A DNA stretch of 6,619 nucleotides, taken from assembly GCA_016839245.1 (NCBI GenBank), contig JAEOUN010000016.1, forward strand, positions 1 to 6,619, written 5' to 3'. A program made the position numbers and the translations under genes. The DNA is from Candidatus Thorarchaeota archaeon (GTDB lineage Archaea > Asgardarchaeota > Thorarchaeia > Thorarchaeales > Thorarchaeaceae). Positions 1-5,726 of this stretch are shown here, in pieces (position 1 is the first letter of the stretch; each line of letters begins with the position of its first letter). The notes beneath the pieces were generated by a model that ran no database searches, had not been told where the DNA came from, and worked only from the letters and a program-made list of their open reading frames with translations.

Positions 1-265
1 CCTCATGCATGATTGGACGAGCTAATTCTATGTGACCAAAATGCCCCGGGCAATTTCCAACACGGTTACCACATGTCTTACATCTCTGACCGGGATCAAT
101 AACACCCAGTTTGGGATCCATAATTCCAGAATCGATTGGGTAACCATCTTCGTCATAGGTATCAGCAACTACTATCTGTGCAACAGACATCTTTCGGATA
201 TCTTCAGGAGATAGTAGTCCAAATTCGATTGAATCGATTTTCTTTGTAGTTAGACCCGAGATCAT
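1..265 (-). CDS. rpoA1: DNA-directed RNA polymerase subunit A' (Rpo1N), N-terminal part, cut by window edge
   Basis: This is the first 88 codons of the large catalytic subunit A' of archaeal RNA polymerase, the counterpart of the N-terminal part of bacterial beta' and eukaryotic RPB1. The visible protein begins [20 protein letters not shown], the usual start of the clamp core, where the family has an 'I.FG.LSP..IR.MSV' pattern. It then shows the clamp zinc-binding cluster with C62, C65, C72, H75 and H78 (CKTC, then CPGHFGH). The [10 protein letters not shown] stretch before the cluster is also characteristic. The ATG directly follows the rpoB stop codon with no gap, and a strong ribosome-binding site lies inside the end of rpoB, which fixes this start. 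It is co-transcribed with rpoB. The gene runs off the left edge; the catalytic NADFDGD loop would lie beyond the window. Confidence 0.95.
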   Translation of the reverse strand, partial: MISGLTTKKIDSIEFGLLSPEDIRKMSVAQIVVADTYDEDGYPIDSGIMDPKLGVIDPGQRCKTCGNRVGNCPGHFGHIELARPIMHE

Positions 266-3200
266 TTAGATCATCTCCTTGAGTCTTAGCCTTGTAGCCA
301 GGCCGAGAGACATCATTTCTTGTATCAATAATTTGAAAGCATAAGATACTACTACACTGCTAATCTTTGCATTTGTACCACAGATTGGACAATAGTATTG
401 GTCTTTGTTACGGTCATATACTCCAATTAGCCCACATTCTTCACACACAAGCATGTTACTCTTGTCTGATTCATCTAGAAGCCTGCCTTTTAGAAGAATA
501 GCAGCACCATGTCCAATTAGGACATCACGCTCCATCTCTCCAAAACGAAGGCCTCCCTCTCTTGCACGACCTTCGGTTGGTTGGCGTGTAAGGATCTGAA
601 CAGGACCTCGAGCTCTAGCGTGTATCTTATCTGCAACCATATGATGGAGTTTTTGATAGAAGATTGCACCAATGAAGACATCTACCTTTAGCCGTTCACC
701 AGTAATTCCAGAATACATTGTTTCGCGGCCATTATGTTTGAGACCGTGTTTCTTGAGAATATCAAACAGTTCTTGTTCAGTCACACCACAGAAGGGAGTT
801 GCATCCTGCTGCTTTCCAGCCATACAAGCTGCTTTACCAGCAATCATCTCAAGTATCTGACCAATAGTCATTCTACTTGGAATAGCATGAGGATTGATGA
901 GTAGATCTGGAACAACACCATCTTCAGTAAAAGGTAAGTCTTGTTGAGGTACAATGTACCCAATCACTCCTTTCTGTCCATGACGTGATGCATACTTATC
1001 ACCTAACTCAGGAATTCGGAGATCGCGGACTTTTACTTTTACAAGTCTATTGCCATCGATGGTTTCAGTGAGAATAACACTATCAACCACTCCTGCTTCA
1101 CCATGACGTACTGCAACAGAGGTCTCACGACGGTTTGGTGATGCTATCTCAAATTCTGAATATTCTTCGAGAAATCTTGGAGGTGATGTTCTACCAATGA
1201 GCACATCGCCACCCTGAACCTCAACCTCAGTTTCGATGATACCATCTTCTCCGAGGTTTCTATAGGATTCCGATGCTCTATAACCTCTAACACTACGATC
1301 AGGAATCTCAAAGCGGTCCTCTTGTCCTCCAGGATATTTTCGTTCTTCACTCTCATAGACTCTAGCAAATGTGCTTCTTCCAAGACCTCTCTCAATGGAG
1401 GCCTTGTTCATGATGAGTGCATCTTCAATGTTATAGCCTTCAAATGAAAGAATTGCTACAATGAAGTTCTGTCCGGCAGGACGTTCCTCATAACCGATTG
1501 AATCCATTGGGCGAGTCTTTACCAGTGGAACTTGTGGGTAATGGAAGAAATGAGAACGTGTATCTGCACGAAATCTAAAGTTAGATGCTGGAACTCCTAC
1601 AGATTGTTTTGCCATTCCAGCCATGTAGACATTACGTGGAGACTGATTCCGTTCAGGGAAAGGTATCAATGCAGCAGAGATACCAAGAATTGTTGAAGGC
1701 ACAATCTCAAGGTGAGTTGTCTTCTCCTTCAAGTCCTCAGGATACATTGCAATGAGTGCATTTTCCTCTTCTTCTGCATCTAGAAATTCAACAATGCCAT
1801 TTCGTAACAGATCTTGGAAAGTCCATTCTCCATCAACAATCATTCGAAGATGCTCATCAGTGAGTCGACTCTTATCCTTCTCAGTTACAATCACAGGTCT
1901 TCTCACTCGACCAGCATCACAGTTTACTTGGACTTCGTGTGTATCTTCATAATACGCAATATTTGTCTGACCATCAATCTCACCTGCGCGACGCTTTTGA
2001 CGAATGGTCTTCACTAATACTTGAGGTGCAGAGTGGACTCCAACAAGGCGTCCGTTCAGAAAGACATCAGCACCTTTCCTTCCTCGTTTTCCAAGTAATT
2101 TCTCAATAGGTTCAACCTCAGCCTTGATGAGTGCTCGCTCAATAGAGTCCTCATCAGTACCCACAGAGATGTAAGCCATCATTGCTATATTCTTTACAAG
2201 ACCACAGTTTGGTCCTTCTGGGGTTTCATTTGGACAGATTTTACCCCAATGAGTTGAGTGTAAGTCACGCGCCTCAAAGTGCGGTTGTGAGCGTGATAAG
2301 GGAGATACAACACGCCTGAGGTGAGATAGGGATGAGATATAGTTTGTACGATCCAATAACTGTGAAACACCAGCCTTGCCACCGACCCAGTTACCAGTTG
2401 CTAATGCGTGCTTGAGCCGTTGAGTAATGACATCAGCACGTACAGCCGTACGGATATTGGGCTTTCTTCCACGGACAGCGGTTCGCTCAAGCTGATACTT
2501 GATGTCACGTGTGAGTGAGTAGAGTGCAACTCTGAAAAGTGACATCAAAAGGTCTCCAGACAGTTTAAGTCTCTTATTTGCATAGTGATCTTTGTCGTCC
2601 GGACTTCGCTTTCCTAGAACAAGTTCGAGAAGTCGTTCTACCATTTGGCCAAGATAGTATGCCTTCTGAAGACGTGAATCTTCTTCTGTTCCAATGTGTG
2701 GAAGAAGATATCGATCCAAAACTTTCTCTGCACGTGCTAGTCTGTACTCTTTTGTCTGACCAACTGCAACACGTTTTCCAATGAAGTCAAGCGCATTAAC
2801 TCTTGTTGATCCCTCTTCCTCATCACGAAGCGCATTGATTGGTGCAGATTGTTCAATAGTCACTATGAGTTCATTACGTAATTCATCATCATCTGAGATG
2901 ACATCTACAATTTCACGGTCTGACTCGAGGCCAAGTGATTTCATTAGAATTGCCAAGGGAATTTTACCTGGTACGGATGGGAACGAGACTCTAAGTTCTC
3001 CAGTTCGTTTTCGCTCAATGGTCACAGGAGCTCTGAATCCACGGGATGTTGAGAAGACCTTAGCAATATGCGTATAGCTTGAGCTTTTACTAGCTTCCTC
3101 AATTAGAATACGATTTGGCGCCAAATCTTCTTGGGTCACTAATACGCGCTCGGATCCATTGATGATGAAGTATCCACCAGGATCTTTAGGATCCTCTCCC

Positions 3201-3637
3201 ATTTTGATTAGGTCGTCATCAGACTTTCCATGGAGGTGACACTTCTCGCTCCTAAGCATGATTGGCATATTACCAATATAGACTTTCAACGTTTCAAGTC
3301 GTGTGGATACCGAACCTTCTTTACGCACTGGGGTCATATTGAGAAAGAGCTTGCTAGCGTAGGTAAGATTCCTTATTCTTGCCTCGTTTGGAGTTAGGTC
3401 ATGCTCACTACCGTCCGCTTCACGAATTGTAGGCTTTCCAATCTCAATATCACCCAATTCGACAACATAACCCTCTATTTTCGGAGTCAACTTTCCAACA
3501 CTATCAACAACCTGCTGGAGTTCCTCTCGGATGAACCGATTAAACGAGTCAAGATGTTGGCCAACTAATCCATAATGATCAAAGAATGCCTCTATAATAG
3601 GCCAATACTTGTCGTGTTTCTGAATACCCGATGCCAT
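266..3637 (-). CDS. rpoB: DNA-directed RNA polymerase subunit B (Rpo2), single undivided chain
   Basis: This is the second-largest catalytic subunit of archaeal RNA polymerase, counterpart of bacterial beta and eukaryotic RPB2. It forms one side of the active-site cleft. At 1123 aa it has the normal length for an unsplit archaeal B subunit, with no intein. Visible landmarks in order: the N-terminal protrusion (DKYWPIIEAFFDHYGLVGQH, then LTPNEARIRNLTY at about 80-95); the fork region with THWGKICPNETPEGPNCGLV at about 457-480; the hybrid-binding segment FEGYNIEDALIMNKASIERG near 727-748; the basic stretch GDKYASRHGQKGVIG near 879-893, near the catalytic centre; ARGPVQILTRQPTEGRAREG and RFGEMERD late in the chain; and a C-terminal clamp zinc site with C1065, C1068, C1083 and C1086 (CEEC and CPIC). 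The ATG at 3637 is supported by GTGATC four bases upstream and by a natural family N-terminus. It reads straight into rpoA1. Confidence 0.97.
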   Translation of the reverse strand: MASGIQKHDKYWPIIEAFFDHYGLVGQHLDSFNRFIREELQQVVDSVGKLTPKIEGYVVELGDIEIGKPTIREADGSEHDLTPNEARIRNLTYASKLFLNMTPVRKEGSVSTRLETLKVYIGNMPIMLRSEKCHLHGKSDDDLIKMGEDPKDPGGYFIINGSERVLVTQEDLAPNRILIEEASKSSSYTHIAKVFSTSRGFRAPVTIERKRTGELRVSFPSVPGKIPLAILMKSLGLESDREIVDVISDDDELRNELIVTIEQSAPINALRDEEEGSTRVNALDFIGKRVAVGQTKEYRLARAEKVLDRYLLPHIGTEEDSRLQKAYYLGQMVERLLELVLGKRSPDDKDHYANKRLKLSGDLLMSLFRVALYSLTRDIKYQLERTAVRGRKPNIRTAVRADVITQRLKHALATGNWVGGKAGVSQLLDRTNYISSLSHLRRVVSPLSRSQPHFEARDLHSTHWGKICPNETPEGPNCGLVKNIAMMAYISVGTDEDSIERALIKAEVEPIEKLLGKRGRKGADVFLNGRLVGVHSAPQVLVKTIRQKRRAGEIDGQTNIAYYEDTHEVQVNCDAGRVRRPVIVTEKDKSRLTDEHLRMIVDGEWTFQDLLRNGIVEFLDAEEEENALIAMYPEDLKEKTTHLEIVPSTILGISAALIPFPERNQSPRNVYMAGMAKQSVGVPASNFRFRADTRSHFFHYPQVPLVKTRPMDSIGYEERPAGQNFIVAILSFEGYNIEDALIMNKASIERGLGRSTFARVYESEERKYPGGQEDRFEIPDRSVRGYRASESYRNLGEDGIIETEVEVQGGDVLIGRTSPPRFLEEYSEFEIASPNRRETSVAVRHGEAGVVDSVILTETIDGNRLVKVKVRDLRIPELGDKYASRHGQKGVIGYIVPQQDLPFTEDGVVPDLLINPHAIPSRMTIGQILEMIAGKAACMAGKQQDATPFCGVTEQELFDILKKHGLKHNGRETMYSGITGERLKVDVFIGAIFYQKLHHMVADKIHARARGPVQILTRQPTEGRAREGGLRFGEMERDVLIGHGAAILLKGRLLDESDKSNMLVCEECGLIGVYDRNKDQYYCPICGTNAKISSVVVSYAFKLLIQEMMSLGLATRLRLKEMI
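269..280 (-). promoter_or_regulatory. Extended Shine-Dalgarno site for rpoA1, inside the end of rpoB
   Basis: The minus strand reads AAGGAGATGATC, then TAA (rpoB stop), then ATG (rpoA1 start). GGAGATGATC matches GGAGGTGATC, the complement of the archaeal 16S rRNA 3' end, at nine of ten positions. The site lies within the last codons of rpoB, so ribosomes ending rpoB can restart on rpoA1. This points to translational coupling and confirms the rpoA1 start. Confidence 0.75.
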
Positions 3638-3641
3638 GTAT

Positions 3642-3647
3642 GATCAC
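3642..3647 (-). promoter_or_regulatory. rpoB: Ribosome-binding site for rpoB
   Basis: GTGATC on the minus strand ends four bases before the rpoB ATG. It matches the 3' part of the archaeal anti-SD complement GGAGGTGATC, but the GGAG core is missing. The register is nearly the same as at rpoA1, where GATC ends three bases before the ATG, so this may be a real pairing site that uses the other half of the anti-SD. Confidence 0.45.
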
Positions 3648-3682
3648 ACCGTGAAGGTAAAGGACGGGGGAACTACTGCTTG

Positions 3683-3690
3683 CATATACG
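3683..3690 (-). promoter_or_regulatory. rpoB: TATA box, probable rpoB promoter
   Basis: The minus strand reads GGGAAGCGTATATGC. The CGTATATG core is an archaeal TATA-like element with a purine-rich stretch before it that could serve as the TFB recognition element. It is centred about 50 bases upstream of the rpoB ATG. Transcription would then start near 3660, giving a leader of roughly 20 bases. It lies between the tRNA and rpoB, so rpoB can be transcribed independently of the tRNA. The assignment rests on motif and spacing only. Confidence 0.5.
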
Positions 3691-3807
3691 CTTCCCAACG
3701 CATGGAACCCAGAAATCCGAGCTCACACATCTGCTGCAATAGCCGCCCCGTTTGTTCTTTTTCTCTCCCAGTTCTGCGTTTGACCCACATCATACCAAAG
3801 GTAGTGG

Positions 3808-3913
3808 CGGGCTCGGCGGGATTTGAACCCGCGACCTGTCCCTGAGACAAGAGGAAAATCTCTTGCTCTTCAGGTTAAAAGCCTGCAGCGCTACCTGTCT
3901 GCGCCACGAGCCC
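3808..3913 (-). tRNA. tRNA-Lys (anticodon UUU) with a non-canonical intron
   Basis: Read on the minus strand, the gene gives a full cloverleaf. The acceptor stem is GGGCTCG/CGAGCCC, seven perfect pairs. The D stem is GCGC/GCGC around AGACAGGTA. The anticodon loop is CTTTTAA with anticodon TTT at 3877-3879, the usual archaeal tRNA-Lys loop. The T arm is GCGGG-TTCAAAT-CCCGC. The discriminator is G73, and CCA is encoded in the DNA at 3805-3807. The 5' side of the anticodon stem is GCAGG, but its partner reads CCTG and then breaks off for 32 bases before CAGGTC and the T stem. Removing that insertion restores CCTGC and a normal five-base variable loop, giving a 74-nt mature tRNA. tRNA-Lys has no long variable arm, so an intron is the best reading. 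The gene lies upstream of and parallel to rpoB. Confidence 0.93.
3839..3870 (-). other. Probable tRNA intron (about 32 nt) at position 42/43 of tRNA-Lys
   Basis: The insertion interrupts the 3' strand of the anticodon stem, not the canonical 37/38 site. Its core is a hairpin, CAAGAG-ATTTTC-CTCTTG (six pairs). The flanks extend this with AGA/TCT and CCTG/CAGG separated by single-base bulges, the general shape of a bulge-helix-bulge splicing substrate. I cannot draw a textbook motif of two three-base bulges around four pairs with cuts exactly at 42/43. CCTG can pair with CAGG either at the intron end or in the 3' exon. The boundaries given are those that restore a perfect G27-C43 anticodon stem; they could shift by one or two bases. 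Confidence 0.6.
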
Positions 3914-3934
3914 TAGATGTCTAGGATGTCCTAG
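3912..3934. repeat. Overlapping palindromes abutting the tRNA-Lys 5' end
   Basis: On the plus strand, CCTAGA-TG-TCTAGG (3912-3925) is followed by, and shares its middle arm with, CTAGGA-TG-TCCTAG (3921-3934). The shared arm can pair left or right, giving two mutually exclusive six-pair hairpins. A further short palindrome, CACTGTCAGTG, lies at 3941-3951. In the tRNA transcript these fall in the 5' leader that RNase P would remove, or they may be protein-binding sites at the promoter. No convincing TATA box lies at the usual distance; the nearest candidate is CTATACG on the minus strand near 3988. Confidence 0.4.
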
Positions 3935-4087
3935 CTGTGCCACTGTCAGTGACCTCTGCATGACAACGAGTCGTGAAGATGTAACGTATAGCCATGCATG
4001 AAGTGGGAAGCAGTGCTGTTTGAGCAGAGGACGGGGTTTTTTGTAGCCATAAAAGGATTACGATAAAACATCAAAATGGCATGACAT

Positions 4088-4303
4088 CTAGGGCGGTTTG
4101 GCTGTGTGAGCCACTCTATCATATACATCAGACAGTAATAAACCTACGCAACTTAATTTGAGTTTCAAATAGAGAACAAATTTGACTAGATTCTTTTGTG
4201 TTTTTGGTATTTCAGAATCCAAACGTTTGATTGGTAATTCAATGACTCTTTCAAGTTTTTCCACATCATTGCTGCTGACCTTTTCTACAGATTCTTGATT
4301 AAT
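4088..4303 (-). pseudogene. Start-less reading frame, possible gene remnant
   Basis: The minus strand is open for 71 codons here, from just after a TAA to a TAG. It lacks an ATG; only a GTG at 4264 or an ATT could start it, and no ribosome-binding site is placed for them. The encoded sequence looks protein-like: an acidic and basic amphipathic part (ESVEKVSSNDVEKLERVIEL, then KRLDSEIPKTQKN), then a hydrophobic run (VKFVLYLKLKLSCVGLLL). I do not recognise a family. It may be the tail of a decayed gene or chance in A+T-rich DNA. Outside this frame and the short repeats noted, I see nothing supportable in 3935-4480. Confidence 0.22.
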
Positions 4304-4419
4304 TTATCAGTTCAAATTAACTCCATATAGTAAACAGAATCACCAATATTCCAAATTCAGCATAGCAAGTCTAGAGGAAGAAGTCAATAAACTGTTACAA
4401 GTGTGTCTGTTCCTATAAC

Positions 4420-4438
4420 ACAATATATTGCATATTGT
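4420..4438. repeat. Inverted repeat, possible 3' hairpin of the small membrane protein gene
   Basis: ACAATAT-ATTGC-ATATTGT gives seven perfect pairs around a five-base loop, about 45 bases past the stop codon of the minus-strand gene at 4481-4780. It could be a 3' UTR hairpin. No U-run follows it on the minus strand, so a classical terminator is not shown. Confidence 0.35.
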
Positions 4439-4480
4439 CCTTGTTTTCTTATTCATGAGAATCGATGGATTAAGCCTTGA

Positions 4481-4780
4481 TTATTTGTTTCCTTTTGTTA
4501 TGTCATAGATTGCTTGTATACATGAAAATCCTAGTAGAAGATATCCTCCAAACAATCCTATCAAAGAATGCAGACCTATTAGAGTTCCACCAGTAAACAC
4601 TAAAGAACCAATTTCGAAGGTTAGAAAAGCACCGCAAGAATAGACTGTTGGCGTGATAGAGATCTTGTCCCTGTGATAATATATACCGAAAAGTATTGCA
4701 AAAACAAAAGATAGAATTTGCCCGATGATTACTCCTGCGTAAATTGGGTCTTGTAGTAATTGCATGCCATATAATCCCAC
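4481..4780 (-). CDS. Small three-helix membrane protein of unknown function
   Basis: This 99-residue protein is mostly hydrophobic. Three likely membrane helices lie at about residues 13-34 (YAGVIIGQILSFVFAILFGI), 46-66 (VYSCGAFLTFEIGSLVFTGG) and 69-91 (GLHSLIGLFGGYLLLGFSCI). A short basic loop, YYHRDK, lies between the first two, and the tail ends KGNK. The frame opens at a GTG (4780), but an ATG five codons in (4765) sits about 50 bases from the TATA-like box. That is the same spacing as at rpoB, so a 94-residue product starting MQLLQDP is equally likely. I do not recognise the family, and no catalytic or metal-binding pattern stands out. It is transcribed away from the broken regulator-like frame at 4935, with an unusual set of repeats between them. 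The clean helix pattern and a promoter support a real gene. Confidence 0.6.
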   Translation of the reverse strand: MGLYGMQLLQDPIYAGVIIGQILSFVFAILFGIYYHRDKISITPTVYSCGAFLTFEIGSLVFTGGTLIGLHSLIGLFGGYLLLGFSCIQAIYDITKGNK

Positions 4781-4785
4781 TACTT

Positions 4786-4835
4786 GATACTTATTGGAAG
4801 TATCCTTGGTGTATTATACATTTACATCGGATACT
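4786..4835 (-). promoter_or_regulatory. Promoter with three operator-like half-sites for the 4481-4780 gene
   Basis: A TATA-like GTATAATAC (minus strand, about 4812-4820) is flanked almost symmetrically by AGTATCC at 4799-4805 and GGATACT at 4829-4835 (plus-strand sense), a seven-base inverted repeat centred on it. The inner copy also pairs with GATACTT at 4786-4792, forming GATACTT-ATTGG-AAGTATC over the expected start of transcription near 4790. One motif in three copies, covering both the TATA box and the start point, is what a repressor operator would look like. AAGTATCC also occurs once each within rpoB and the 5727-6572 gene, so the single motif is not rare. Confidence 0.45.
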
Positions 4836-4881
4836 ACTCTACTTATCAGATGATTCAATTAATCACTAATCGATATCTTTC

Positions 4882-4919
4882 ATCATTTGTTATTCAGTAC
4901 TGATGCCTGAACAAATGAT
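4882..4919. repeat. Long inverted repeat in the divergent intergenic region
   Basis: ATCATTTGTT (4882-4891) pairs perfectly with AACAAATGAT (4910-4919). After a three-base bulge (ATT), CAG at 4895-4897 pairs with CTG at 4907-4909, so 13 pairs surround a nine-base loop. A nested perfect palindrome, TCAGTACTGA, lies at 4894-4903. The right arm runs into a TATA-like GATATAG just before the ATG at 4935. It could be an operator for the divergent pair of units or an RNA hairpin. Confidence 0.5.
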
Positions 4920-4934
4920 ATAGTCGGTCCATTG

Positions 4935-5153
4935 ATGAGAGAAGATCTTGAGAGGTATCTCAGTACAGTCGAGATTGTGTCGTGGGTGACAAATAAGGAG
5001 ATAATCACAGAGTTAGGGCGGGATTGGACCATGACTAAATCGGTTGATTGGATTGGGACTTAGAAAGATGATGTGGCCTCTCTCATTCATCGTGGTGATT
5101 TTGATAACTATTGGTATCTCCTCAAGAGAGAATATTCTCTAATGCAATTATGA
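4935..5153 (+). pseudogene. Winged-helix-like DNA-binding protein interrupted by an in-frame TAG
   Basis: The frame runs for 72 sense or amber codons. Codons 1-42 give MREDLERYLSTVEIVSWVTN followed by KEIITELGRDWTMTKSVDWI and GT; TAG is codon 43 (5061-5063); codons 44-72 give KDDVASLIHRGDFDNYWYLL then KREYSLMQL and TGA. VTNKEIITELG resembles helix two of a winged helix, WTMTKSVDWIG the recognition helix, and HRGDFDNYWYLLKRE the wing and last strand, so the two halves belong together. A TTG-to-TAG change would explain the break (..GT-L-KDD..). The simplest reading is a recent nonsense mutation. Amber suppression, for example by pyrrolysine, is possible but unsupported. There is no clear ribosome-binding site before the ATG, and the frame stays open upstream to 4911. 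The family assignment is by eye from the pattern. Confidence 0.5.
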
Positions 5154-5210
5154 TTCTCAGTATCTAGAAGGAAAGTCTTATGACATTAGAAAGAACGTTA
5201 GGGAATAGTA

Positions 5211-5681
5211 ATGACGATGTGGTCACCTCTAAGAATAACGGCATTTCTTGCATCATGGGCATTAGTTGTACCATTCAAGATTATGCTTCGCCTATCAAGA
5301 CTAGATCACTCCATATTATATGCAGGACTATGGTCCTATATCGGAGGTAGCAATCCCTTCTCAAGTTCCCCTCTCATAGTGTCTGCCTTAAATACCGCAT
5401 TCAATTTTCCCTTTTACCTACCAGGATTACTTGTCGCATCATTCGTATGGCGAAGTTCCATGAACGAAAACCTAACACGGTCACGATACTTTGAAGTCAT
5501 AGGGATGCTGATTTTAGTGCAGGGGTTATTAGCAATGGTAATTCCCTGCGTGATGGAAGACACTCTTTGTATTCCGACACCAACCACTGGTCTTCTTGCA
5601 TTACCTTTCGTATCGAGAATAGTCAAAGATGTCAAGAAGCCCTGGTCAGAAGATGAATCTAAATCTAATCAGTTGCAGTAG
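5211..5681 (+). CDS. Multi-pass membrane protein of unknown function
   Basis: The 156-residue product has about four hydrophobic segments: 9-28 (ITAFLASWALVVPFKIML), 52-80 (ending FPFYLPGLLVASFVWR), 95-115 (EVIGMLILVQGLLAMVIPCV) and 122-137 (PTPTTGLLALPFVSRI). It ends in a charged tail (KDVKKPWSEDESKSNQLQ). The pattern F-P-x8-A-x2-V-x-R, a spacer, G-x-L, then P-x-P-x-x-x-L and F-V-x-R recurs in the facing gene at 5727-6572, so the two look like relatives. No signal peptidase site or catalytic motif is evident. ATG at 5211 is preceded by a weak AGGGAA; a second ATG two codons on is an alternative start. It ends in TAG, with TGA two codons later. It converges on the next gene with a 45-base gap. 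I do not recognise a named family. Confidence 0.65.
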   Translation: MTMWSPLRITAFLASWALVVPFKIMLRLSRLDHSILYAGLWSYIGGSNPFSSSPLIVSALNTAFNFPFYLPGLLVASFVWRSSMNENLTRSRYFEVIGMLILVQGLLAMVIPCVMEDTLCIPTPTTGLLALPFVSRIVKDVKKPWSEDESKSNQLQ

Positions 5682-5726
5682 TCATGATTACTATGCTAAG
5701 TGTATCATGATTCATAGACAAGGTTC

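Noticed and set aside
1144..1395. Long alternative frame inside rpoB
   Set aside because: It lies wholly in another frame of a strongly conserved part of rpoB and has no independent support; the same applies to the other frames within 266-3637.
3636..3845. 69-codon frame on the plus strand ending in GSAGFEPATCP
   Set aside because: AGFEPAT is the common artefact of translating a tRNA T arm antisense; the remainder is antisense to the rpoB leader.
3644..3850. 68-codon frame on the minus strand between tRNA and rpoB
   Set aside because: It starts inside the tRNA gene and its N-terminus (GSNPAEPATT) is translated T-arm sequence; the rest shows no protein family pattern and it covers the rpoB promoter.
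4029..4040. GGACGGGG followed by a run of six T on the plus strand, resembling a terminator
   Set aside because: No plus-strand gene ends upstream of it and no stem precedes the T-run.
3946..4128. 60-codon frame on the minus strand
   Set aside because: Composition is unlike a folded or membrane protein, no ribosome-binding site is placed for it, and it overlaps the palindromic tRNA upstream region.
4843..4886. Possible C/D box sRNA on the minus strand (ATGATGA followed by CTGA about 30 bases on)
   Set aside because: There is no D'/C' pair and the boxes are too close together; the C-box match falls in the long inverted repeat region and is probably chance.
5414..5635. 73-codon frame antisense to the 5211-5681 gene
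   Set aside because: It is the complement of a frame with clear membrane helices and has no features of its own.
5682..5717. TCATGATT repeated twice, with CTATG/CATAG inverted pair, between the convergent genes
   Set aside because: The arms are short and no U-run follows on either strand, so a terminator or attachment site is not supported.
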